From the NCBI RefSeq assembly GCF_004115975.1, contig NZ_SDDZ01000010.1:1-64000 (forward strand): a stretch of 64,000 nt of DNA, read 5' to 3'. How positions within the stretch are numbered: the first letter of the stretch is position 1; the number at the start of each line of letters is the position of its first letter. A program made the position numbers and the translations under genes. This document shows, in pieces, positions 1-8,229 of the stretch. A model generated the notes under the pieces. That model was not told the DNA's origin. It worked only from the letters and a program-made list of their open reading frames with translations, and ran no database searches. Source of the DNA: Gelidibacter gilvus. GTDB lineage: Bacteria > Bacteroidota > Bacteroidia > Flavobacteriales > Flavobacteriaceae.

Positions 1-545
1 TGCCGCTGGGCACATTTTAAAATAAATTGGCTTTTAAACAGAAACATGAAGAGAAAGCCAATTCATTTTAAAACGGAAAAACTATATATTTGGATTAACA
101 AACAGTTCTAAATTGGGGAAGCATACAGAAACGTTTGAGGATTTCTTTCCTGCGCGTTCCAGTTACCATAGCAGCCACTCCTTTCTGCTTTATTTTGGGT
201 TATTAGCTATAGTTTCAACAAGCTTTTTATACGTCAATTTCTAAAAGACTTTAATAATTCCAGAGAGCGTTCATCGGCTGAGCGGAATGCTTTGTAAGCA
301 ACTCGTTTCGAACGAGCGTCAAAAGCTGGCAACATCCCCCGCTAGCGTGCGTGTCTCCAAAAGTCTAAAAAATCTTTGAATAAATGATTTGTGAAAGACC
401 ATCATATTTTCTTCAGATAGGTAGCAGCATACCTGGCTCAGCAAATAAGTAACTTAGATAATTCCAAAAATTCTAAAGTCTTTTGGATTTTTAATTTAAT
501 ATTTTTCGTAAATTAACTACTTAATTTCTAAACAGATACGTCATT
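1..545. other. Gene-free leader region with an inverted repeat
   Basis: No convincing gene. A perfect 10-bp inverted repeat (AATTGGCTTT at 25-34, AAAGCCAATT at 54-63) has a 19-nt loop and could be the terminator of a gene ending at the window edge; one + strand frame stops at 23-25, directly before it. A short palindrome (ctcgtt-tcg-aacgag) lies near 302-316, and a phrase at about 340-358 (cgctagcgtgcgtgtctcc) resembles phrases near 1797 and 18778. The rest is unremarkable AT-rich sequence. Confidence 0.35.
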
Positions 546-1688
546 ATGAAAAAACTCATCACACCTATCTTTCTCCTTGCTTTGTCACTGACCTTAACTT
601 TAACGTCTTGCAGCAACGAAGAAATCAGCTCCCCAATCGCACCTAATGCAATTATGGAAGACACGCCTTCCATAAATTCAAGACCCGCGTTGCCACAAAA
701 TACGGTTGGTAATATTGATTGGAAAATGTCCGGTACTTATGTACAGGATTTTTCATTCCGTCGCATCAAAGCAGTAACTCCAAGTGAATGTGGAGATACA
801 CCTTTTGATGCAGTGACTTCATTTTACAATGATGCTCTAATTAACAGCTTTTTTGATCTTTGGGATTTTAACTTTGACGCCGTAGATGTTGTTTTGGATG
901 ACTATTTCGTTATCAATCAAATTGCTGCTCAAGTAGAAAACAAAAACACGGATACTTTTGGAGCCAAGGGCGAGTATACAAATTTCGTACAAAAGACGGT
1001 GATAAATCTGGAAAGTTTTTGGGATATGGCTAATCTCATTAGTGTAAGAGGCCAGCATACCTCAACTTTAGAGGATTTAGATTTTATACGCTATGTCTAT
1101 GAAACTTACTCAGATGCTACTCCAGCGGAAATCGATTATCTTCTGTCGATTGCGGAATATTATAACGATTACAGTGACCAAATTCCTGAAAATCCATTTT
1201 ATGCCGTGGACGGTTTTGCCACCTCAACTGGAATTATTGTCATTGGTGATGGGTTGGTCTCTATGCTGTCTGAAACCGGATTAGATCCAAAAGTAGTTTG
1301 GTCCGGAATTCTCGCGCACGAGTGGAGCCACCAGATTCAATTTCAAAACTACGGACTTTGGACATATCCTACCCCACCATTTATTGGCACTCCAGAATCT
1401 ACACGGATGACAGAATTAGAGGCCGATTTCTTTACAGGGTTTTATTTAACCCATAAAAGAGGCGGCACTTATAACTGGAAAAGAGTTGAAGACATGTTAT
1501 CGGCATTTTATAATATTGGTGATTGCCTGTTTCAGAACCCAGGCCACCACGGCACTCCAGATCAACGATTGGAAGCCGCAAGACAGGGGTATTTACAAGC
1601 TACCGCAATTAAGAAAAAAGGACATCTGCCTAATGCGCAATCTATCCACGATGCTTTTATTGCAGCATTACCAACTATTGTTAACTAA
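546..1688 (+). CDS. Putative zinc metallopeptidase lipoprotein
   Basis: 380-residue secreted protein, probably a lipoprotein: a Lys-Lys start, a hydrophobic helix and a lipobox-like LTSC with Cys at about residue 22. A zinc-peptidase HExxH motif lies at residues 258-262 (AHEWSHQIQ). A downstream ELEAD segment at about 290-294 can supply the third ligand, and a GTPDQR segment near 337-341 resembles the C-terminal conserved region of M48-like or neutral zinc metallopeptidases. The length fits such families, but the exact family is not certain. It stands alone, followed by a good hairpin terminator. Likely acts at the outer membrane or cell surface; substrate unknown. Confidence 0.7.
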   Translation: MKKLITPIFLLALSLTLTLTSCSNEEISSPIAPNAIMEDTPSINSRPALPQNTVGNIDWKMSGTYVQDFSFRRIKAVTPSECGDTPFDAVTSFYNDALINSFFDLWDFNFDAVDVVLDDYFVINQIAAQVENKNTDTFGAKGEYTNFVQKTVINLESFWDMANLISVRGQHTSTLEDLDFIRYVYETYSDATPAEIDYLLSIAEYYNDYSDQIPENPFYAVDGFATSTGIIVIGDGLVSMLSETGLDPKVVWSGILAHEWSHQIQFQNYGLWTYPTPPFIGTPESTRMTELEADFFTGFYLTHKRGGTYNWKRVEDMLSAFYNIGDCLFQNPGHHGTPDQRLEAARQGYLQATAIKKKGHLPNAQSIHDAFIAALPTIVN

Positions 1689-1730
1689 TAAATACACAGC
1701 ATAGAAAATAGATTTCCTTACCTAAACCAG

Positions 1731-1762
1731 AAAAAGCCATCTCATCGAGTTGGCTTTTCTTT
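1731..1762 (+). terminator. Rho-independent terminator after the metallopeptidase
   Basis: AAAAGCCA (1732-1739) pairs with TGGCTTTT (1751-1758) and is followed by a T-rich tract. It lies 43 bp after the stop of the metallopeptidase gene. Confidence 0.75.
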
Positions 1763-1839
1763 GTTTATTAAAATAATAGGTTAAATTTAATTCCCTCGTT
1801 GGCGCGCGTTTGCAACGCCTGCCATACCGAAAACCCTAA

Positions 1840-1947
1840 TCAACATATATTCAAACCCATAAGCCCAGGATCATCAATTTCAAGTACGGTATGATCGTCC
1901 TGATAATTCCTTGCGCTTGAGTATTTATAGTGGATAGGATCTGTTAC
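1840..1947 (-). pseudogene. Relic of REP-associated tyrosine transposase C-terminus
   Basis: On the - strand the last 35 codons of an open frame read DPIHYKYSSARNY followed by an acidic tail containing VLEID. This resembles the conserved C-terminal signature of REP-associated tyrosine transposases (typically PEDWxYSSARNY followed by VLEVD). The catalytic HUH part is absent, and the upstream codons (to 2043) do not look like the family, so only the tail survives. A second, more decayed copy of the same tail lies near 6960-7015. This is a different subfamily from the full-length transposase at 58600-59076. Confidence 0.6.
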
Positions 1948-2167
1948 CAAACCGACGACGACCGGGATTATTGTGAATGTACTTGATCTTTTGATGGCAT
2001 TGAAAACCCTCATGCTGACAGAATTTCCGGGAGCTCGTTGCAAACGATCAATCGCTAAGTTATTGATTTGAAAATTATGTGGTTATACGTACTGGATGTT
2101 TTGGGTAAAATTGGTATACTGGGGGTTAGGAAATTGTATTAGTAAATTGTAAACCTATAAAGTTTAG

Positions 2168-2347
2168 AACATTTTTCAAAAAGCCAAAATACATCCCAAC
2201 GGATACTTAATTAAAGGCGTTGTTTGTGGATATCGTAGTGAAGAGATCTATGATGAACGTGAATTGTATAAACAATGCCGGCATATGAAAGAGCTCATTG
2301 ATAAATTGTCAAGAAGTCGTAAAATGGAGAAAATGTTACGCAATTAA
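2168..2347 (+). pseudogene. Open-frame tail of an unrecognised gene
   Basis: A 59-codon stretch without a start codon ends in a lysine- and arginine-rich helix (LIDKLSRSRKMEKMLRN) after a segment containing KGVVCGYRSEEIYD. Its composition looks protein-coding, but an in-frame stop at 2165-2167 cuts it off upstream. The family is not recognised. Probably the remaining 3' end of a decayed gene, together with the other relics in 1.7-2.5 kb. Confidence 0.3.
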
Positions 2348-2417
2348 AACGGCTATCGTCAAAACCGATTACCGTTCCACAATCCCATAAAATAGGTATT
2401 ATTGATTAGGTCAGAGT

Positions 2418-2543
2418 TTATAAGTCAGCGATATGTTTTGCAACCTCATTTGCCAAATCCAAAAGCGCCTCTCTGACTTCCTTATTCACCTGACTACCAT
2501 CCATGATCACTATCGCCACCGAAGCAATGGCGTAGAGCTGCAC
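2418..2543 (-). pseudogene. Open-frame tail of an unrecognised gene
   Basis: About 41 - strand codons read as an amphipathic helical tail (MDGSQVNKEVREALLD, then ANEVAKHIADL). There is no credible start, and the frame abuts the stop codon of the cytochrome gene. It looks like the 3' remnant of a deleted gene. No family is recognised. Confidence 0.25.
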
Positions 2544-2550
2544 TCATAAG

Positions 2551-3537
2551 TTACTTTACAGTGACTGGGGAATAAAATTCGACTGGATTTTTAATGGGTT
2601 TAATGGTCTTTAAATAAGCAAAAATGGCTTTGAGGTCCTCTTCCTCCATACCGGCAAACATGACCCAAGGCATGATGGTATTGAATTCGTCAGCTTTAAG
2701 TGGTATCGGACTTTTGGCCTCGTCAGCTCGTGCTTGGAACACGCTTAGAAACTCGGCCTCAGTCCAGCTGCCGATGCCCGTTTCTTGGTCTGGGGTGATG
2801 TTCTTGGAGCGCACAATGGCACCATTGGGGAACGGGAATTCCCGTCCGCCTGCAAATTCACGTCCAACAACCAAAACGCCCTTATTGGTTAGGGTATGGC
2901 ACTCGATACAACTTGAGGCCATCACCAAGTATTTCCCATAATTGATCACATCATCCTTGGCGGGTCGTTTGCTAAAGGTTGCTTTATGGGGAATGGTATT
3001 GATGATCAAGCTCATGGGGAAATCTGGAACCGACTCGGGAACGGTGTTTTCAATGGGCGGCAAAGTTCGGATGTAGGCAATAATGGCATAAATATCTTCT
3101 TTATCCATTTGGCCATAATAGGGATAGGGCATGACCGGAAAAAGGGCTCGACCTTCTTTGGTCACGCCCGTGGTGATGACCCTAAAAAGTTCTTGGTCAG
3201 TATAGCGCGCAATTCCAGTAGGCGTAATATTCTTGGCGTAGTAAGTGCCCGGAAAACCTACTCTTTGGTCAAAAAGTTCGCCTCCCATACCTATGGATCC
3301 AAGATCTGGTGGTCCTGAGAACTTGGACCAGTCGCGTTTAGAATGGCAATCCATACAAATGGCGACATGATTGGCTAAATAGTTACCTCGGGCAACCATC
3401 TCCGGCGTGCTGATCACTTGGACCTCTTCCATATCCCCTACATCGGGCAGAACAAATTTCAGATAAATAAATAGGGATAGGACGGCAATTGCCAGAAGGG
3501 AGAGGACCCACATCAAGATCTTTTTAAACCTTTTCAT
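2551..3537 (-). CDS. Membrane-anchored diheme cytochrome c
   Basis: 328 residues. An N-terminal membrane helix (about residues 6-30) is preceded by basic residues and acts as an anchor or uncleaved signal. Two c-type heme sites follow: C61-x-x-C64-H65 (ICMDCH) and C210-x-x-C213-H214 (SCIECH), each in a cytochrome c domain with downstream Met residues (VMPYPYYG near 135-141, IMPWVMF near 288-294) that could be distal heme ligands. Likely a periplasmic electron carrier. No oxidase or dehydrogenase partner is adjacent, so its redox partners are unknown. Transcribed alone; no clear terminator was seen. Confidence 0.85.
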   Translation of the reverse strand: MKRFKKILMWVLSLLAIAVLSLFIYLKFVLPDVGDMEEVQVISTPEMVARGNYLANHVAICMDCHSKRDWSKFSGPPDLGSIGMGGELFDQRVGFPGTYYAKNITPTGIARYTDQELFRVITTGVTKEGRALFPVMPYPYYGQMDKEDIYAIIAYIRTLPPIENTVPESVPDFPMSLIINTIPHKATFSKRPAKDDVINYGKYLVMASSCIECHTLTNKGVLVVGREFAGGREFPFPNGAIVRSKNITPDQETGIGSWTEAEFLSVFQARADEAKSPIPLKADEFNTIMPWVMFAGMEEEDLKAIFAYLKTIKPIKNPVEFYSPVTVK

Positions 3538-3852
3538 GGTTATGAGCTTTGAAGAAAAGCTAAATCACCTGGAGTTTTGGTTGCTACTAAGGTACATAAA
3601 TAAGCCATAGGTTGGTAGATTTGAGTTATTTATTTCAAAGAAAATCAATTCTTACACCTCTCTAAATCAGTAAATTATAGCTCTTTTCCTACGAATTGCG
3701 ATGTGCGCCTAATTTCGAAAATGGAACTTGAGAGGTCCACAAGATGATGCAAAAGAATTTGAAAATTCTGGCTTGATCCCAACCGCGGAACAGGCGCCCG
3801 AAACAAGCCTATTTCGGAAAAGCAAACAATGCTTTTAGGCAGGAGATTCAAT
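3538..3852. other. Spacer between cytochrome and TonB receptor genes
   Basis: No convincing gene. A 41-codon + strand open frame without a start (3713-3838, beginning FRKWNLRGPQDDAKEF) has coding-like composition and could be a gene remnant. Not recognised. Confidence 0.3.
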
Positions 3853-3880
3853 AAAAAAAGCCGTGCAATGTGCTCGGCTT
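3853..3880 (-). terminator. Terminator of the 3.9-kb TonB receptor gene
   Basis: On the - strand AAGCCG pairs with CGGCTT across an 11-nt loop and is followed by a run of seven T. It lies 35 bp beyond the stop of the receptor gene. Confidence 0.8.
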
Positions 3881-3914
3881 CATTTCTATTATAAAAATTT
3901 AAGGTGTTGAGGAA

Positions 3915-6602
3915 TTAAAATCGGTAATTCATTTTAGCATAGTAATAGGCGCCGCCAAATCCCATTTGTACAGCATCCCAATAGCCACCGCCTTCAGTCC
4001 AGTCGTCTTGTTGGTCTGGATAGATATTGAACAGGTTATTGCTACCAAGATTCAATTTTAAATTACGCGACAGATTAAAACCTAAATTAAGGTCGGTCAC
4101 CATTTTTGCGCCATACGCGTCTGTTGCTGCAAGTATTTTAGCGTCAAATCCGCCGTAATCTGCGGAATCTTCTTCGGCTTGCCAATCCAACAAGTTGACT
4201 TCACTAAATCGTGTCAAGGTCAGGGCAGCATCAAACCAACGTTTATTGTAGGTCAATGATAAACTCAATTTACTGTCGGGCGCAGAAGCCAATAAAAAGG
4301 CTTTATCACGCTCTCCAAAGAAGGTTTGTTCGTCTAGATTGCCATTAAGAATTTTATCGATTTTCATGTCATTGAAGTTTCCAAGAAATGTGGCTCCAAA
4401 ACTACTTTCCGTTCCAACATCAGTCTTCCAAGACAAGATGACATCCAATCCTGTAGTTTTGGTATCGGCACCATTAGTAAAAAACTGTGCAGAATCTACA
4501 CCTGGAATTTCTGTGGAAGCAAAAGTACCCGTCAAAACGATTCGGTCTTTTACATTGATATAGTAACCGTCTACAGTGGCACTGAACTCGCCAAACGATG
4601 CCGTAAAACCTAATGCCGCATTAAACGCTTTTTCTTCTGTAAGCGGTCCAATTCCGAAGGATGCGGTCACGGGACTATTATTTGGCGATAGTAACTGATC
4701 ACTGGCAACCCCGCCAATAAAGTTCGTAAATCGCAGGTTATAATAGATCTGCGCCAAAGATGGCGCTCTAAAGCCCGAACTGACAGAACCTCGAATATTA
4801 ATATGGTCTGAAACTTTCAAACGCGCCGCTAATTTCCCATTAAAGGTTCCTCCAAAATCGCTGAAGTTTTCAAAACGTGCCGCTGCACTCAATAGAAACT
4901 TTTCCGTGAGATCAAATTCGGCATCGGCATATAAACCAATATTACTTCTACTTCTATTCACCTCATTGGCTGGCGCGTAGCCAGGAAAGCCCTGTGAACC
5001 TCCTGGACGTGGATTGCCATCATCATCTTCCGCTTGCGTTTGGTTAGCCGGATCTGTGATCAGGATACCGTCTTCGGTAAATGTACCGTAAGTCCCTGCC
5101 TCACCTGCAAAAATTATAAAGTTCTCCGTTCTGTATTCCGCACCAAAGGCGAGGTTCATCCCACTTAAAACGTTATCATAATACTTGGAAAAATCAAAAT
5201 TAATGATGTTTTGGCTTAAACTATGGCCACCACCATCAAAGTCGGTAGGTGATGCCTCTTCTAAAGAGGCATTGAGCGTGCCTTTAATATAATAATGGAA
5301 ATTGTTCATGCCATAACTGTTACTAATGTCAATCTTCCATCCGGCGTTAGTCTCGGTGCGAACCCCAGCAACTACGGAGTTATCGGTGATGATAGAGGTG
5401 ATGCGTGGCGTAAAACCATTTGGGTAAATTGATTCTACAACGCGCTCGCCATCGTTTCTGGTAAAAGCATAGGCGTCGGTATCTCTATAATTCCGTCCAC
5501 CAAACGCATAGATTTCTGTTTTATCAGAAACAGGAATGGCAAAATTCCCAAAGAAATTAAAGCCGTCAATGGCCGATTCTCCAAAACCCTTTCTAAAATC
5601 AAAAGTAGGCCGTAAGGTGTGATTTTTACTTAGATATTCTGTCGTGAAATTGGCAAAACCACCCTTCTCACCTACTTTGACACCATAATTCGCGGTGACT
5701 TTTACGGAGCCTCCATCAAAACTTTTATCTTTCCCAATGGCATTGCCATCTTTTTTGGTATCCAGACGGAACCCTTTGGTATTCCAAACCCCATAATCAT
5801 CTTCTCTAAACGCACTTGTATTGACATCAGCATTCGTGTTATAAAATCCGTAATTGACACTTCCTGTAACTTCATTCACATTATCCTTCAATACGATATT
5901 GATCACACCTGCTATGGCATCTGAACCATATTGTGCCGAAGCGCCATCGCGTAAAATCTCAATACGTTTTATAGCGGAGGCAGGAATGGCATTTAAATCC
6001 GTTCCCGTATTACCACGGCCTCGGGTTCCAAACAAGTTCACTAGAGAGGATTGATGCCGACGTTTCCCGTTGATCAATACCAGCGTTTGGTCTGGTCCCA
6101 TCCCGCGCAACGACGCAGGATCAATATGGTCCGATCCATCACTACCAGATTGCTTATTGGCATTAAAAGAAGGCGCAGCATATTGTAAGAGTTCGTTGAT
6201 TTCTACCTTTCCAACTTGTGTAGTGACTTCAGACACGTCAATAACGTCAATGGCAACTGCGGTATCCATCGCAGTTCGTTTAGGACTTCTGGAGCCTACT
6301 AAAACTATTTCTTCTAGACCTACGCTTTCTCCAAGTGTAATATCAATAGTGGTTCGATCATTTACAGGAACCTCTTGGCTATTGGAGCCAACATAGCTAA
6401 AAACCAAGACAGCAGTGCCAGGCACTGAAATTCTATACCGACCATCCATATCGGTCACAACGCCATTTGTGGTGTTTTTTTCAATGACGTTCACGCCAAC
6501 CATAGGCTCACCACTAGAATCCGTTACGGTTCCTGTGACTGCCTGTGCTAAACAAAAATTCATGCTAAAAAGACTTAGCATCAAGATAAAGAAGTGTTTC
6601 AT
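3915..6602 (-). CDS. TonB-dependent outer-membrane receptor (no SusD partner)
   Basis: 895 residues. A signal peptide (about 1-19) is followed by a carboxypeptidase-regulatory-like domain (about 20-90: GTVTDSSGEPMVGVNV, then TDMDGRY), a TonB plug (about 110-230, with [19 protein letters not shown] and [20 protein letters not shown]) and a beta-barrel ending in the terminal aromatic strand AKMNYRF. The plug resembles that of the receptor at 53903-56770; the two are paralogs. No susD-like gene is adjacent, so this is probably not a polysaccharide SusCD pair but a receptor for some other ligand (siderophore, cofactor, peptide), which the sequence does not reveal. A strong terminator follows. Confidence 0.9.
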   Translation of the reverse strand: MKHFFILMLSLFSMNFCLAQAVTGTVTDSSGEPMVGVNVIEKNTTNGVVTDMDGRYRISVPGTAVLVFSYVGSNSQEVPVNDRTTIDITLGESVGLEEIVLVGSRSPKRTAMDTAVAIDVIDVSEVTTQVGKVEINELLQYAAPSFNANKQSGSDGSDHIDPASLRGMGPDQTLVLINGKRRHQSSLVNLFGTRGRGNTGTDLNAIPASAIKRIEILRDGASAQYGSDAIAGVINIVLKDNVNEVTGSVNYGFYNTNADVNTSAFREDDYGVWNTKGFRLDTKKDGNAIGKDKSFDGGSVKVTANYGVKVGEKGGFANFTTEYLSKNHTLRPTFDFRKGFGESAIDGFNFFGNFAIPVSDKTEIYAFGGRNYRDTDAYAFTRNDGERVVESIYPNGFTPRITSIITDNSVVAGVRTETNAGWKIDISNSYGMNNFHYYIKGTLNASLEEASPTDFDGGGHSLSQNIINFDFSKYYDNVLSGMNLAFGAEYRTENFIIFAGEAGTYGTFTEDGILITDPANQTQAEDDDGNPRPGGSQGFPGYAPANEVNRSRSNIGLYADAEFDLTEKFLLSAAARFENFSDFGGTFNGKLAARLKVSDHINIRGSVSSGFRAPSLAQIYYNLRFTNFIGGVASDQLLSPNNSPVTASFGIGPLTEEKAFNAALGFTASFGEFSATVDGYYINVKDRIVLTGTFASTEIPGVDSAQFFTNGADTKTTGLDVILSWKTDVGTESSFGATFLGNFNDMKIDKILNGNLDEQTFFGERDKAFLLASAPDSKLSLSLTYNKRWFDAALTLTRFSEVNLLDWQAEEDSADYGGFDAKILAATDAYGAKMVTDLNLGFNLSRNLKLNLGSNNLFNIYPDQQDDWTEGGGYWDAVQMGFGGAYYYAKMNYRF

Positions 6603-7280
6603 ATGATGAGGGTTTTGAGTTAGTTAAGCTAAATATAGATGAAATTGACGCAACTTTGCTTAGTATCGAATAAAACATTCAACCATTTAATTAACATAAT
6701 AAATAATAAATTCTTATGAATCGATCAAAACCTCAGTATTTTTAACAACTCTTACTTAAAAAGAACACTATAAATGCATTTGATAAAACGCCTATAAAAT
6801 CGCACTTGCAGCATTTTGATCTTTCCTAGAATGGTCTTTCTTTTCTCCTAATCTATCAAAGTCCGATTAGAAAGAATAAGGCTAAATTTAGAGATCAAAC
6901 GACTTCATCGAAATCAAATTGGAACTGGTCTTGAGATGTGAAAAATCCCCTAAAAACCCTTCACCCATAAAACCAAGAGTATGAATTTAAAGTGCGGTAT
7001 GATCCTCGTCGACCTCTCTCACTTCTTTGTTATTTTCGTATTTTTACACGCTTGGATGACCGATGGGTATTTAATTTGAAGTCACAAAGAGCTTTGGCAT
7101 GTATTGGTCAGCCCTAAAATTATGTGCGCTCTTTTCCCTATCGGTATTTATGCAGTAAAAATATCAACAATACCTTTGCACAACATTAAAATCCTGAACG
7201 CCTACAATACGAGCGCAATAAAGAGAGTTATTCACCTTAGAATACTGGATGAAACAGTCACAAAACAGACCTTAAATTAT
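6603..7280. other. Spacer with a second transposase-tail relic
   Basis: No intact gene. On the - strand at about 6960-7015 the reading DEDHTAL, stop, IHTLGFMG parallels the transposase tail at 1840-1947 (DDHTVLEIDDPGLMG). The DNA also aligns, for example gtgcggtatgatc against gtacggtatgatc, so this is a degenerate second copy with an in-frame stop. The remainder is AT-rich and carries the candidate promoter of the next gene. Confidence 0.45.
7171..7178 (+). promoter_or_regulatory. Candidate -7 element TACCTTTG
   Basis: TACCTTTG matches the Bacteroidota -7 consensus TAnnTTTG. It lies about 100 bp before the ATG at 7281, and downstream of the earlier in-frame start at 7104, which argues for the 7281 start. 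No clear -33 TTG at ideal spacing. Confidence 0.4.
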
Positions 7281-8198
7281 ATGAACCCTATAGCAGCACT
7301 CCTCCTCTTTTGGTTTGGCCTATTTACCGCCAGCGCACAAATTGCCGAAGATATCACGGCTTTAGAAACACCTGCTTTAGACGAAACTTCCGGTCTCCTT
7401 TTTTATAATGATACGCTCATTACCCATACCGACAGTGGCGGCAAAGCCCAATTATATGACATCAACCCCACCACCGGCGCCATCACAAGAACGGTTGAAA
7501 TAGCCAATGCGATCAATGTGGATTGGGAAGATATCGCCCAAGATGCCTCTTATATCTATATTGGCGACATTGGAAACAACTCTGGCGACAGGACAGATTT
7601 AAAGATCTATAAAATAGCTAAAGCAGACTACAACACGACGGATGATGCCGTTACTGCGGAGATTATCGCCTTTTCTTATGCCGATCAAATTGATTTTACG
7701 CGGCAACCAAACCAGACCAATTGGGATGCTGAAGGCCTGATTTCTTATGGTGATAAGTTGCTTGTGTTTACCAAAAACTGGGCAGATAACTGTACGAATG
7801 TTTATGCAATTCCAAAAACCAGTGGCACCCATAGCGCTGTTTTAGAAAGCAGTTACCCTATCAACGGCCTGATTACCGGTGCGGATACTTCTCCTGATGA
7901 ACGGGTGATTTATCTTGTGGGCTATAGCACTTCCGAAGCGCCATTTCTGTACACGATCCATAACATCCCCGAGCATAGCCTAGATGTGTTCTCGGGAGAA
8001 CTCTCAGAAAAAATTGCGGATATTGTTACCCTGGGACATCAAGTGGAAGGAATTGCACTTTCTGAAATTACGCCAACCGCGCATCGGTTATATCTTTCCA
8101 ACGAAAAATTTAATACGTCTCTTGGTCCCATTAAAATAAAGGTTCCTGCTAAACTGATGGGTATTGACATCGATACACAAACCTTAACCGACCACTAG
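7281..8198 (+). CDS. Secreted propeller-like protein of unknown function
   Basis: About 305 residues. The ATG at 7281 is chosen because it begins a typical signal peptide (MNPIAALLLFWFGLFTASAQ). The open frame extends 59 codons upstream, but that part does not look like a protein start and contains a promoter-like element. The mature part has repeated short beta-strand segments with aromatic-Asp turns (VDWEDIAQD, YIYIGDIGNN, LYDINP), suggesting a beta-propeller such as SdiA-regulated-like or esterase-like phytase folds. No catalytic motif was recognised. Convergent with recQ, only 31 bp between stops. Confidence 0.6.
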   Translation: MNPIAALLLFWFGLFTASAQIAEDITALETPALDETSGLLFYNDTLITHTDSGGKAQLYDINPTTGAITRTVEIANAINVDWEDIAQDASYIYIGDIGNNSGDRTDLKIYKIAKADYNTTDDAVTAEIIAFSYADQIDFTRQPNQTNWDAEGLISYGDKLLVFTKNWADNCTNVYAIPKTSGTHSAVLESSYPINGLITGADTSPDERVIYLVGYSTSEAPFLYTIHNIPEHSLDVFSGELSEKIADIVTLGHQVEGIALSEITPTAHRLYLSNEKFNTSLGPIKIKVPAKLMGIDIDTQTLTDH

Positions 8199-8229
8199 TG
8201 TTTTACTTATGAAGTTGTGATGGACGAGG

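Noticed and set aside
2624-2941. Long + strand frame opposite the cytochrome gene
   Set aside because: Shadow frame of a gene with strong heme motifs on the other strand.
7104-7280. Longer N-terminus of the propeller-like protein
   Set aside because: The signal peptide starts at 7281 and a promoter-like element lies inside the longer part.
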